Of a stretch of 64,000 bases of DNA, positions 22,227 through 33,496 are shown in pieces. Made by a program: the position numbers and the translations under genes. How positions within the stretch are numbered: position 1 is the stretch's first letter; each line of letters begins with the position of its first letter. The stretch is from Paracamarosporium sp. OC-R06-R3 (taxonomy: Eukaryota; Ascomycota; Dothideomycetes; Pleosporales; Didymosphaeriaceae): contig JACVRA010000161.1 in NCBI GenBank assembly GCA_019828545.1, positions 434,001 to 498,000 of the forward strand, given 5' to 3'. The notes under the pieces are model-generated. The model did not search any database and had not been told where the DNA came from. It worked only from the letters and a program-made list of their open reading frames with translations.

Positions 22227-24482
22227 TTACAGAAACACATTGAGATACATTCCAGTTTCATGTAGAACACTCCTCCAACCCGTTTGTTCTGAATCATCGG
22301 CGTCTAGTTTCGCCCACACCTTTCTCAAAAAATCCAATATCGATAGTCCCTGAGCGAAATGTAAATTCAAGCTCATGCCCGCAAATGCTGCCGTATAGAC
22401 TCCGCGATGGGCTTCTGACAAGGCATGAACACCGGTTATAACAGTAGGCCATATTACATGTTGAATCCACGGAACTCTTTCAAGGGCTTCGGAACCGAGC
22501 CGGACACACTCCTGCATTCGAGCATCCTTAATTGGCAGCGCACAAATATCAGAATAGATGTAGCAAAGAATGCCGTTTCGCCAGACACTGTTGACCATGT
22601 CGACATAGAAGGCGTGAGACTCGGTAGCATTGGACAAGTCAGGGTTGCAGTGATGAATTTGATGAATCAAATCGGCAACTTCTGGCATCAGCTGCTGAGA
22701 TATACGGGGATTCTGTCTTTCCTCCATGTACAATCTTCGAGATAGGCGAGTGGCGTCCTGGAAGACAGCAAATAATCGATGGTCAGGCAGATTACAGAAC
22801 CACTCGACCTGATCATGGGAGTCGAGACTTTCCGGTTCATTGTCTCCTTAGTCGTGTTAGCATAACCCCGTTTTCCCATCTAGTTTACAATGATGCCTCA
22901 CCTTGAATGAATTCAAGCTGCTGGATCCCTCTACTTGGAATCACTGAGCCGCGCATACTCCAGCTAATCGCGACCATCCAGTTGAAATGAAGGCGAAGAA
23001 ACTGCATCTCGGGAACATGGGAACCTTGGACACGGGATCCGGTCAGAAGCTTGCGAGTCCGTATCAACTTCGACATCCAGCCACTAGAGCTTGGTGCTAT
23101 GATCTGGGCAACATGCATCAGAAAAATATATAGATATCGTTGAGACTGCTTACCTCGCATAGAATCGATAACATCATCGTTGCTGCCATGGGGGCCCGCT
23201 GCAATACTATGGACCCAGCGGTTTCCCCCGATGCAGCAATCTGGTCTTGAAAAAAACTTGATAGATTGAGAGTTAGCTGGCCCGAATGATGGAGGTGTAG
23301 GGCGGCCGCTTGTAGGATTATGTTACGAAGCGGCTTGAAGATGAACGCCAAGGTACCGTAAACCGATATGTATGGGTTACGATCTGGGTGGGCTGGGCAA
23401 AATTTGGGAGCGAGGACGTTGAAGACTAATTGCAGAAACCGGTTAGCCATAGCCAAAGCCAAGCGAACTACGCCGCTATCTAGACCAACGTACAGTGCTG
23501 GAGAAGGAATGCACAGAAGTCAAAGCTGGCCGGCTGCAAGCCGGTATTTAGCTCTACGGGGAGCCAGGCTCGGTGTTGCGCATGTTGTGAGGTAGGACTT
23601 TGCAGCTGGCTTTCATGTCCAAGTAAGGAATCGTCTTGGGAAACGTCTCGATATGTAGGATAGACTGCCGGTGTAATGCTCTGATCCATATTGATGGCCT
23701 CCCTGACGTTCATATCCTCTAGCCCTTTCATCTGCAGATCAGGAGCAATAAGAGAATCCCCATTGTTACTGTTCAGTGCAGTTTGTTCCTGTTGAATAAA
23801 CGGGTTCTGTTGTACTTCAGGAAGAATTTGATCGTCTAAACCAGACCATGTGTCCGCGCAGAAGCTGTCCCATACTGGGGACTGGACGCTATCGGAACCG
23901 ATGCAAAGCAATGGATCCAAGGTGGAATCTATCGGAGTAAGGATAGTACTTTCGTCAAGGGGAGGATCTTCAAGTATCGGGATATCGGGTTCTCCTTGAG
24001 CTGCGACGGGTTCGGCTTCCGAGCTGCTCGGGACGGTCCCAGTAGTTGTGTTGAGATGTGGAGCCAATTCTTCTCTGTCAGGTAGCTCGGCATATTGGAT
24101 CGGTGTGGTCTCCGAGTTAGCTTCCTTGGCCAGAAGCTTTCTTGGGGGGAGCGCAGCCGTTATTCCATTAGTGCTCCTCGTCTGGCGGGACTGTCTTCGC
24201 AAACGCAAAGGAGATGTGCCTGAGGGCTGTGAGCCTCTTGATATCTTGCACTTCATTTGCCCGTGAAGGCCGGCTTGGAAATGAAACTCTGACAGACGAA
24301 GCTCATAGCCGCCACAAGATAAGTTGAGAGACAGGCAAGCATTGCAGGCGGGCTTCGTCTCGTCACATTTCCGGTGTCGTTGGCGGCAGGTCCAGCAACC
24401 TTGATGAGAATGTCAATAAGTATTTATCGATAACCATATATCTAGATGTAAGAGACCCACCTCCCCGAGAGCGATTGATCAT
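22227..24482 (-). CDS. Zn2Cys6 transcription factor A of a paralogous pair, Fungal_trans_2 domain, 5 exons
   Basis: Exons 24482-24461, 24399-23494, 23425-23154, 23103-22902 and 22843-22227 give 672 residues. The first exon carries only eight residues. The cluster begins at once: GCWTCRQRHRKCD..KPACNACLSLNLSCGGYELRL. A long acidic, Pro/Ser-rich linker follows, then the effector half from 'FLLQHFFNVLAPKFC..RNPY' to 'GWRSVLHETGMYLNVFL'. The gene at 34746-37004 has the same exon plan and the same landmarks (HHF..VAPR, RNPY, RWKETVKDLGLELNVLL), so the two are paralogues. It lies next to the APC permease on the same strand, and the other copy lies next to the second APC permease. Confidence 0.9.
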
Positions 24483-25338
24483 TGTTACTCTGTTAGCAGA
24501 TCGATTGAGCCGTAGAAGGATCAAGAACGAGCAGCCAAAGGCGAGGAGATCATCCACACTCTTGTGGCCTAAGCGATTGGAATTGCGGGTGCTTTATGAG
24601 TGGAAACGTTGTCGAGTTTGGGGAAAGACTGGGGCAAAAAGAATTACTACGAAGTGGCGTATCAGTTATCAGCTTTATATGACTGGTGACGCTTCGGAGA
24701 TAACAAGTCTTATCGAGCAGGTATCCTAACTAGATGGGGATTAGCCCGTTCCTTAAAACACCTAGTCACACAGCGCTTTCACTTCGTTCGGCTTAATTCA
24801 CGTCTGCAAGTTCGCGTTTACCTGTAAACTTTCCCGTTCCATAGTGGGGATTTTCTTATTTTACCAAAGTATTGCTTATTAAATTGCCGCAGGCTATGTT
24901 TTCATCAGACCATACTAACGTCAAACGAAACACGGAGCTTTTGTAACACCGAAGACTCCGCATAGTTGTGTTGAGTGCTTTCTATAAAGTAGGCGTCATT
25001 GTGGTAAAAATCAAATTGCAACTAGATCAGTAGGTGATCAGAAGATCATACCGATATAATAATCCTCCATGCGTCCGTTTCGAAGGGATCTTTCTTGTCA
25101 TAAAGTTACATGTTGTCTGCAGCTTGCACAAATGTTGCTCAAGGATTCCAGCAAGAGGGATGATGAGTACAGCCACACCGACAGCCAATCGTGCTGTCAG
25201 CTCAAAAGAGGTACTTTTCAGGTATACAACGTCCTTAAAATGTTCATACTTTGCTTCAAACTGTATACCTAACCCTGATGTCTAGTACAATCAAACTCGC
25301 GACTAGATATCCTAGCCCACTTATTGCGCAGCGGAAAT
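24483..25338. other. Intergenic between regulator A and permease 1
   Basis: 856 bp with promoter of the regulator and the 3' side of the permease. An open frame at 24475-24729 begins inside the regulator's promoter side and resembles no protein I know. No repeat or RNA gene was recognised. Confidence 0.4.
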
Positions 25339-27404
25339 CTAACCGTCAACGGTGTGTGCCGTTCCGGACTCTGCCGGACTAGAATCATCTTTACCTCCGT
25401 CCATAAACATTATCTTGTCAGTAACAAGATTCTCAACAAACTCCGCGAACGAGGGCGGTTGGTAAGACTTCCGGCCATCTATGAACCAGATAACAACACA
25501 GAGGATTGTAAAGATACATGTCAGTAAGATGTTGTAGTTGAAGTTGGTGGCCGTAATTGGGTGGACACCCGGAAACTAAAGATCAAGTCGTTAGGATGTA
25601 CTCGATAGGGTCCGCTCTACTAAGGGTAAAGGGACACTCGCTTACCATGACCAGCACAACAACTGCAAGCGTGTAGACGACACTGATGATACAAATCGGG
25701 TAGCCGAATTGTCCAAGGCTATAACGTGTCTTCGTTAGCTGACTACGACCAAAGACGAGCATCATTATGGAAGGAGAGGCTGGTATAGTCTGTTAGCAAT
25801 AATCGTTCCAAATAGTTCTGGACCGGATCTCACCATAGCTAAGAAGCATAAAGACAGCCTCGGTCCCTAAGATAGCGTTGAAACCTTGTGATGAGAAAAG
25901 GTATCTGTTCCAGATTATTAAGCAGTAGTAACATGTCTCAGCAGCTTTACCTACACCAAGCCGATGAGAATCACGAGCGCAAAGCAGGCGTCCACTGAGC
26001 GTGACGGAATTTGAGATCGAGAAGAGATTTTGATGAGACTGGATTTTTTGTTTGTTAGTTAATTTCTTTGTCCTCGATGGAAATTTGGGGTGCAACCTCT
26101 TCTTGAAGAATAGTCCGCCGTCACGAGCTAAGGAATAGCCTTGCCGAGATGCTGACGTCAAGCAACCGGTTAGTGCTGCAAAGAAATTAATTAGCAACAT
26201 GGCGTTAAAAGCAATTGCGGCTATATCGCTCTTCAAGGCTTGACGAATAAGTTCTACTATAGGAACACTGGTCACAGAGTTAGTCAAGTTTCAAATTCTA
26301 TGCAAAGTCACTAGTGGGGCATATACCCAGTGGCACTGTTGATAATCGTATCCATATCAGTGACAGAAAATCCAGCCGTGAGTATCCAGATAGCGCCGAC
26401 CGTGGTTTGAGTTGCCATGATGATGTAAAGAGTCTTGGGAATGACTCGAGTAGGTTGAGGAACCTCCTCGGCCAAATGGCACACTGCATCTAAGCTGACC
26501 CAAGCTACCATGCTATTGTACAAACCTAGAGCGACAGCCATTGCAGGTGACGAATACCTGCAGGCTCATTAGACCCAACATAACAAGATGTTTGAGTTTC
26601 AGCTGACTACACACCCAGTTTCATTAACGATCGTAACGAGGACGAACGATGCATCAGCCTTGGGTGCTCGAGCAAGGAGTGTGATGGTGAACCCAACAAA
26701 CCCCAGCATACTGATGATACCTGCAAGTAGCGTAAATACTATTGAAAATCCTGCACTTCGGCTGACTTACACCCAAGATTTTCAAGGAAGTAGAATCCCT
26801 CGAGAAGAAAACGGTTGATAACCCAGGCCACAGCTGCCCATGCCATGTAGACTAGGAAGTACTGCCACCGGCCCGAAACCATGTATGTTTGGTTGCACAT
26901 GATGACCATGGAGAAGGTCAGGCCTGTCTGAATAGCACAACATGCAGCAACCGTAAAGACCCAGCCCATAAAGTTTAACCAACCGACCGGGTAGCCAACG
27001 TATCTACGATACTTCTCTGGGCACAAGAAGGTGGAAAAGTGATAGGCGCCCCCAGCTGTAGGGAAGAGAGAAGCGCATTCAGCGAGAACAGACATTGTAC
27101 ATAGAGTACACGCCGCCGCTCCCAGGCTATGACTGTTAGTCTAAGCAAGTCACACAGAATGTGCAAACCTAGAATGGACTCACAATCCATAGAGGATAGT
27201 TGACAGGCCTCCGGCAGAAAAACCGACGACAAAGATATAGGACAGCCCACCGAATACATTGATGACATTCCAAGCAATGCAAACAATTTCCCACGAGCCA
27301 AAATGCCTGGCAAGTTGAACCTCGTCACGGACAATTTCAGCAGACCGACGTTCTTTCGATGTACCACCTGTTGTTCCGACTCGGTTTTCGAATTTGCCAC
27401 TCAT
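25339..27404 (-). CDS. APC-superfamily amino-acid/amine permease 1, 9 exons
   Basis: Exons are 27404-27184, 27126-26771, 26720-26615, 26557-26327, 26267-26097, 26038-25955, 25904-25834, 25779-25646 and 25575-25339, giving 536 residues with about 12 hydrophobic segments. The family is the fungal GABA/choline/amino-acid transporter group. Landmarks are SLFPTAGGAYHFSTFL, VGYPVGWLNFMGW, CHLAEEVPQPTRVIP, ASRQGYSLARDGGLFF, VYLFSSQGFNAILG and FPGVHPITATNFNY. Several exons are only 70-110 bp. The paralogue at 37.9 kb confirms each join, for example GLFFKKSLIKISSRSQIP against GLFWNHKLTELSPRTQLP. It is a plasma-membrane importer of an amino acid or quaternary amine, and is divergent from the SDR. Confidence 0.92.
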
Positions 27405-27848
27405 GATGGCTATAAATGATATGTCTGTGTAACGGAGATCGAGAGATTGCAGGTTCTATGCACAAACTGTTTGTGTAGGACATTTGAAATCACATTGTTC
27501 GATCACAGGCGCCGACTTAAGTAGACATTTAGCTGGCCAAAGAAGCACGCCTCTTTCCAGTGAAAATGCCTATCTCTAATAACCTCATCTCAGGAGTCGA
27601 TAACAGAGGGCGATAAACCCCAACAACTAGTCTTGAAGCGGCTGGCTCACGCGCTCAATCCTATTGGCCAATCAAGGCGGAAAAGTCTTCTGTTTTTGGA
27701 CTAAACCGTCTTGATGAAGTGACGCTTAGTCATCGGTGAATCTCTACCCCAAGATCATTTAGGTGACTCTAAGTCACCAGCTTTTATCTTGTCCTGACTT
27801 CCTCATCCTACTCAAAAAAGAAGAGCGCAAAATTTTACATATTTAAAA
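27405..27848. promoter_or_regulatory. Divergent promoter, APC permease 1 / SDR, with paired palindromes
   Basis: 444 bp between divergent start codons. It contains a perfect ATTGGCCAAT palindrome (27663-27672), that is, CCAAT boxes on both strands. It also has two near-identical dyads: TGACGCTTAGTCA at 27720-27732 and TGACTCTAAGTCA at 27764-27776. Both fit TGAC-N5-GTCA and lie 44 bp apart. The second is the core of a longer exact 7+3+7 inverted repeat (27762-27778). The halves contain TTAGTCA, a known bZIP (Yap-type) half element. A shared regulator for both genes is likely. Confidence 0.6.
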
Positions 27849-28747
27849 ATGACTTTTACATCTCTCAAGGACAAGGTGGCAATTGTCACTGGTGGCACAA
27901 GAGGCATTGGTCGTGGAATTGCGATGGAGCTGGCTCGACGAGGTGCTTCAGTACTCATCACTTACAATTCGGCATCCTCTGTTAAGCTTGCAGACGAATT
28001 CATAGCGCAGGTTCGGGCCTTGAACGGCGTGGCTGCAGCTGTTCAAGCAGATTGCAAGTCTGTCAAAGCTCCAGCTTTGATCGTTGATACGGCATGCAAG
28101 GCGTTCGATAATCATGGCGGCATCGACATTATCGTCAATAACGCCGGTATCAGCGAGGAACACTACTTGGAAGATATCGAATACGATCATTTTGAAAACG
28201 TCATGCACACAAACGTTCGGTTTCCTATATTTCTTGTCAAGGAGTGTCTTCCGTATCTGAGAAGAGGCGGCAGGATCGTCAACATGAGCAGTGTTTGTGC
28301 TAGGCAAGGTGAGTCAGAGTACACGTCATCCGCACCAGATGTATGAGAATACTAATTTGAACACTGGAATAGCGTGGAAGATGCATACCGTATATGGTGC
28401 TTCAAAGGCATGTCTTGAGAATATTACCAAGACATGGGCTGTTGAGCTTGGTCACAAATATGAGGTTACGGTCAATTGCGTAAATCCTGGACCTGTGGAA
28501 ACCGAGATGTGGAAGTAAGTAGTTTAAGAGCTTACGGTGATCGATCTCGTAATAACGGCATCTTCTCAGTGCTATGCCTCCGGAATCTATCGAAGAGTCC
28601 AAACAGTACATAAATCAGACTCCCGCTGCACCGCGCGTTGCTACGACAGATGACATCGCCCAAATTGTCGCGTTCTTGTGTGAGGATGCTGCACGATGGA
28701 TAACTGGCTCGACTACATGTGCTAATGGAGGAGCGGTGATGGTGTAA
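27849..28747 (+). CDS. Short-chain dehydrogenase/reductase (classical SDR), 3 exons
   Basis: Exons 27849-28308, 28373-28514 and 28570-28747 give 259 residues, the usual classical-SDR size. The cofactor motif is TGGTRGIGRGIA, followed by NNAG. The catalytic Ser is in NMSSVCARQ and the Tyr/Lys pair in YGASKACLE. NCVNPGPVETEMW follows, then the C-terminal ITGSTTCANGGAVMV. It looks like a 3-oxoacyl reductase-type NADP-dependent enzyme. In this cluster it could reduce a ketone or imine, or oxidise a hydroxyl made by one of the dioxygenases. The first intron removes 64 bp and the second 55 bp, both GT..AG. Confidence 0.93.
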
Positions 28748-29784
28748 ACTTCATACACCTGCATGCTTTGTTTGGTTCTGGGCGCTATTTGGACTTTTTA
28801 CCTTGTTGGGAGCCGCCTGTGGGGTGGATCGCGTATCAACGTGAAGTTGAAAGACTTTTCTTGTAGACTCTCAACACTCAATATTGATGTCCTTTCACGC
28901 TAAACAACTATCATCATGTTGAAATAGTGGTAAATATGATTTGTAGATATTCAGGGTGGTTTTGGCTCCTGGAACCTAACCCATCAACATCCGTCATGCC
29001 TCAAAATAGCCCGTGACATTGGAAAGATTGTGGAAGTTGTCTTCTTAAGCGAAATTTCAGCCTCATTTTGTATTTGAGAACAGCAGTGCTGAAGGAATTC
29101 AAGCACTCCATATGTTTCAAGCCCCTCTGTAGACGTGACTAATAGAGTAAACACGAGACTTGTAGACCGTGATGGGATTAATTCTGTCAAATCATCTGGG
29201 GAGACGGGATGTTGGTCATTATCTCGACAGCAATAGTAAGAGGCGGAGACTACTCTGAGGAGTGCGCTTTTATAGTTGAGGACTACCACGATGTTTCTCG
29301 GTCTCAGGCTTCTTAGTATGTACTGGGCAATAAAGCTCTAGTCTCGGAGGGCATTGCTGTCGGATCTACATAAGCAAAGAAAAGGAAATAAGGGTCGGCT
29401 GAAAGTACGTACGCGAAGAATTCATGCTCCAGGGACGCCACGGAGGCCTCTTTGCATCAAACAATGACATCGCTTATACATAGCTCAATTCAAGTTTAGC
29501 CTAAATCGAGCGGGTTGCGGTCTTCGTTCTAGTGCTTTTGATTGGCAGAATGCCTGGCTAGATCTAAAGGGGTAAACTTAGGCGCGCCAAAACCATACAA
29601 TTCCAGACATAGTGTTCGCGAAAGATATTCCGGGTATCTATGATAGGCCCAGAGTATCGGACAGTCACATTATCTCCGCGAAGGCTCTCGGACACGCTAC
29701 TACTGCTAGTCATTCCGCAAGGACCATAAATGCCAAAATTTTGTTACACTTCCCTCACTTACCAATCATTGCAAGAACCCTACA
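28748..29784. other. Intergenic between SDR and MFS transporter 2
   Basis: About 1.04 kb. Small frames here (for example 28984-29289, minus) have no recognisable domain and no splice or start context. Nothing was supported as a gene. Confidence 0.4.
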
Positions 29785-31572
29785 ATGACTACACACAATG
29801 CGAACGACATTATTCTTCCCGTCATTGAGCGTGCATTGACAGCAGGGACAGCGGCAGAAGCAGGGCGGAGACGTAGCCAGTCATATTCGATCAGACAACC
29901 CAAGCAGATGAGCAACACTTCGCTGGCAATCATCACAATTCTTGTCATGCTCTGCAATCTTACCCAAGTAAGCCACCTAACTCCAAAAACCTGTTTGAGA
30001 TATGTGCGTTGATGATATACTGATAGTTTATCTCTATGTTCTCAACAGTAGCAGGCGGCTATGAATTTAGCAAAAGGCTTGGTCATAATACAGGTGCCGG
30101 CCAGGCTAACTGGATGGCCGCAGCATATTCGTATGTTTACGAGAATTCTTGATATATGATATTGCGAGACTGATTGATGGCAGTTTGACGCAAAGTGCCT
30201 TTGTGCTCATTAGCGGTCGCCTTGGGACGATCTATGGGCACCAAAAGATGCTGATGCTCGGTGGCGGCTTCATCTTCACGTTTTCCCTCGCGAACGCATT
30301 CTGCTCAAGCTACGTTACATTCATCACGATGCGTGCCTTCACAGGGATCGGAGGAGGTATCTTGATGCCTAATGCTGTGGCGTTGCTTACAACCATGGTG
30401 CCGCCAGGGAAGGTACGCAATTTCACACTCGCAGCCTTTGCAGCGTCGCCTCCTGTGGGCGCTTTGATAGGTGCTTTGCTGCTTGGCATGATTTTTGAAT
30501 TGACACATTGGAAGTGGTTCTTCATTCTTATGTAAGAGCTCTTCCCTCCAACTTGAAACAACACGAAGAATGACTATTTAGTGCCATCTTGTCAGCAGTC
30601 ACCTTTGGTACATTACATCTTATCCTTCCTCCTGAAGAGGTGCTTGATAAGAATGGAGGTATCGATTACATGGGCATACTTCTCGGTTTGGGTGGTCTGA
30701 TCCTTTTCAACTTCGCTTGGAAGTAAGTAGTAAATGTCAAAGCAAAGGAAGAAGAAGCTAATAGTCCTAGCCAAGCACCATCGGCTGGCTGGGAGCAGCC
30801 TTACGAAATCGTCATAGTCATCGTTTCCGTCTTAATGCTCGGTTTCTTTCTCACCTGGGAAAGCAAATACGCCAAAGAGCCAATCATGCCACTTTCAATT
30901 TTCGCCGCTCCAACCTTCACGGCCTTAATATTCGTCGTCCTATTGACGTACATGTCAGTCGGAATCTCATTGTGGTACATGGTCGCGTGGCAACAATTGC
31001 TTCGCGGTTGGACAGTACTCCACGTCGCCATCGGCTGGATCCCATTTGGCATTGGAGCATCCTTTGCAGTTACCCTTGCAGCATGGCTTCTTCCGCTACT
31101 CGAAGCCCAATACATTATGGCTATTGGAATAAGTTGTTCTATGGCGTCCTTATGTCTCCTAGCAACCATGCCGGAGCAGCAAATCTACTGGGCCCAAACA
31201 TTCCCCTCGATTCTTACTGGCGCTATCTGCCCTGATTTTGTTTTCGTAGCTGCTCAGATTATTGCGAGCAATAGCGTCGGAAAGCATGAGCAGGGCGCAG
31301 CAGGCAGCTTGATCGGGACGCTTAACTTGTATGGAAATAGCCTCGGGCTTGGCTTTGCTGGAACCATGGAAATGCAACTTCGAAAACGAGGCATCTCAGA
31401 GGTCAATACATACCGCGCGGCTTTGTGGCTTGGATTTGCTTTTGCGGCAGCGGCATTGGTGCTGGATTTTGTGTTTGTCAGAGTACCGAAAGATGATCAA
31501 GATGGTTGGAAAGCCTCTGAAGTAATGCCCGAGGAACTAGAAGAAGATACGGGTAACATTAGAGATAAGTAA
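29785..31572 (+). CDS. MFS drug:H+ antiporter-2-like transporter, 5 exons
   Basis: Exons 29785-29967, 30027-30130, 30184-30531, 30582-30722 and 30771-31572 give 525 residues. After a basic cytoplasmic start come TM1 (SLAIITILVMLCNLTQFISMFS), GAGQANWMAAAYSLTQSAFVLISGRLGTIYGHQKML, and the antiporter motif C-like 'NFTLAAFAASPPVGALIGALL'. There are about 14 hydrophobic segments, as in DHA2 pumps. Landmarks such as 'WESKYAKEPIMPLSIF' and 'GKHEQGAAGSLIGTLNLYGNSLGLGFAG' are typical of the fungal branch. It is a likely exporter for the pathway product. The third exon begins with one base that completes a Ser codon. Confidence 0.92.
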
Positions 31573-32017
31573 TCTAAGTATATTTCATGGGATGTGTATC
31601 GTCTTCACGATCTTAGAAAACTTCATTCTCCGATTTGAGCTTTTATCTGCTTTGACTCCCGAGACTCATGCGTGGTGATTTGGGCGTTCTTCTTTGATCT
31701 CGATGGAGCATCTATTTACGTCTATATGGCTACATTAGGGGAATTGCTCAGGAAGAAGACGACGGGACAAGCTTCTGCTGCCTTCACCAGTGACTCATAA
31801 GCTCAATGGGCTCAACTCTTCAATTTGGGTAGACGATCAATCGTCGCAGGTTGAATCAGAATACGTTATGATAATCATTAGAAAGTAGGATCACTGTTCA
31901 TCAAAGTCTCACAACATTTTTATTTTTCTAGTTCAAGATAGCATACTATATTGATACCCGTGCTTGTTTCAGTCACGTTTTCGAAGCGGTAATTTAGATT
32001 TAACTTCGACTTCTGCT
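31573..32017. other. Convergent 3' intergenic
   Basis: 445 bp between the stop codons of MFS transporter 2 and the first PhyH gene. AT-rich 3' UTR-like sequence only. Confidence 0.4.
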
Positions 32018-32925
32018 CTAGACTAGATCAACTGGAACATACTTCGACCAATCACCATTTGCTTTCAGGTAATCAAGCGGCTCCATATGCTCCACTGCAC
32101 CACCGTATGGTCGACTGACATAATAACCCAAGAAGCGCTGGACCTCCTCCGGCCATGTTTGTGAAACTTCGAGCGGAACGGCCAGGTATTGATTTTCTTC
32201 TTGACGGCACCATCCTGGAGTGGCGAAGGCGCTAAGTAGTATACCAGGGCTAGAGGTATTATTGGGTTTTACACCATAGTAGACAGAGCCAAGGCTAGTA
32301 AACCACGTCAGTTGTGTCCACTAGATTTGTGATGAAGCTTGTCACAAACTTACCACAACAATGCATCACCCTTTTTCAGGTGGATGAGAGTTTCATCTTC
32401 CTCGGTAGGGTCACGAGTGTCGTTCCACCTATTAGATCCAACCACCGCTCGAATAGCGCCATTCTCGTCATTGATGTCGGTCGCAGCGAATGCGATTCCA
32501 AAATCTGTTTCACGCTTTGCTGGATGTCTAGTATGATGGCACTCGTCTTGACGACGCAAGCCCCAGCCAGCCGAGCCGGGGTGGGCAGCATGGGCCACCG
32601 TGAGCGAGACTTGAGGCTCCGCTGTCGACACTGTACGTTCTTTTTCGTAAAATATGACACACGTATCGGTTAGTAGTCGCTTGACAAGCTCGATGTACAT
32701 GGGATGCATGAGAAGTTCGGTAGCGAATGTGCTGCTTTTGCCCGCCAGTCCGTACACTTGTCCGCCCGAAATTGTCCCTAGTTCGCCCAAAGCTTTGTCG
32801 ATAGTTTCGACGCTCACGGCGCCCTCTATGATGGCAAGGCCATCGCCCTTCAATGCTTCCACCACGTCTCCAGCGTAGGCGTTTGGAGCAAATCGTTTAA
32901 TGTCGGAGGGTTTTGCGGCAATCAT
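32018..32925 (-). CDS. PhyH (phytanoyl-CoA dioxygenase)-fold protein lacking the iron site, 2 exons
   Basis: Exons 32925-32354 and 32294-32018 give 282 residues with clean splice sites and no stop. The fold is the PhyH type: 'LKGDGLAIIEGAVSVETIDKAL' at the N-terminus, GLAGKSSTFATELLMHP in the middle, and ENQYLAVPLEV near the end. Aligned with its neighbour at 33497, every active-site landmark is changed. The iron motif HRDD is RRQD, the distal His in VWHGAG is Tyr in VYYGVK, and the Arg pair in ERRNIYS is Pro-Gly in SPGILLS. The gene is otherwise well kept, which suggests a pseudoenzyme under selection or a very recent loss. It shares a 571-bp divergent promoter with the intact PhyH. Confidence 0.88.
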
Positions 32926-33496
32926 GGTTGTGTGCTAGTGGGGGTAGGTAGAAATCGCTTCCGTTGTGTGAGAGTGTGTAAAGTTTTGGACGACGAAAAG
33001 TCATTCCGCTTCCCTATATGATTATACTCGGGTAGTTGATAACTGGATTCGGATGTTGCGTTCAATAAGGACGCCTTTGTCGGAATTGTGGTTATTGATG
33101 GAGCCGCGCCTATGTTGACCCGATCAGGCTAGTCAGGTTGGTGTTCAAAACTAGCGCAGCCTTTATCATTCTAGATACACGCTAACAGCCCTTATCGCCC
33201 CACATATACGCCAATTGCTCCAACCGCCGAATCTGCCTACGATTACTACTGAGGATCTCTAAGTCCAATGCCGGTAAGCTAGGCGCGGTTAAAGAAACAT
33301 ATGTCCCAACTCTGCCGATCTAAGAACCACGCGAAGATTAGGGCAATCGTGGAGAAAGGAGCCCCCCTAACGACAATGCAAAAGGATCATAAATGAAACC
33401 GTCGAGCTCTTCCAACAATCCATTCAACGTATTCACCTTATTGTATACTCGCGTATCACCTTCCCAAATTTATTTACTTACTTCGTGCGAACAACA
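32926..33496. promoter_or_regulatory. Divergent promoter of the two PhyH genes
   Basis: 571 bp between the start codons of the two PhyH genes. They are probably co-regulated from here. No copy of CACGTG or of the TGAC-N5-GTCA dyad was found. No ORF was supported. Confidence 0.45.

Noticed and set aside
23467..23492. A 26-bp intron in regulator A that would also keep the frame
   Set aside because: Too short to be spliced. A 68-bp intron ending at the next acceptor (exon resumes at 23425) has a CTAAC branch site and keeps frame.
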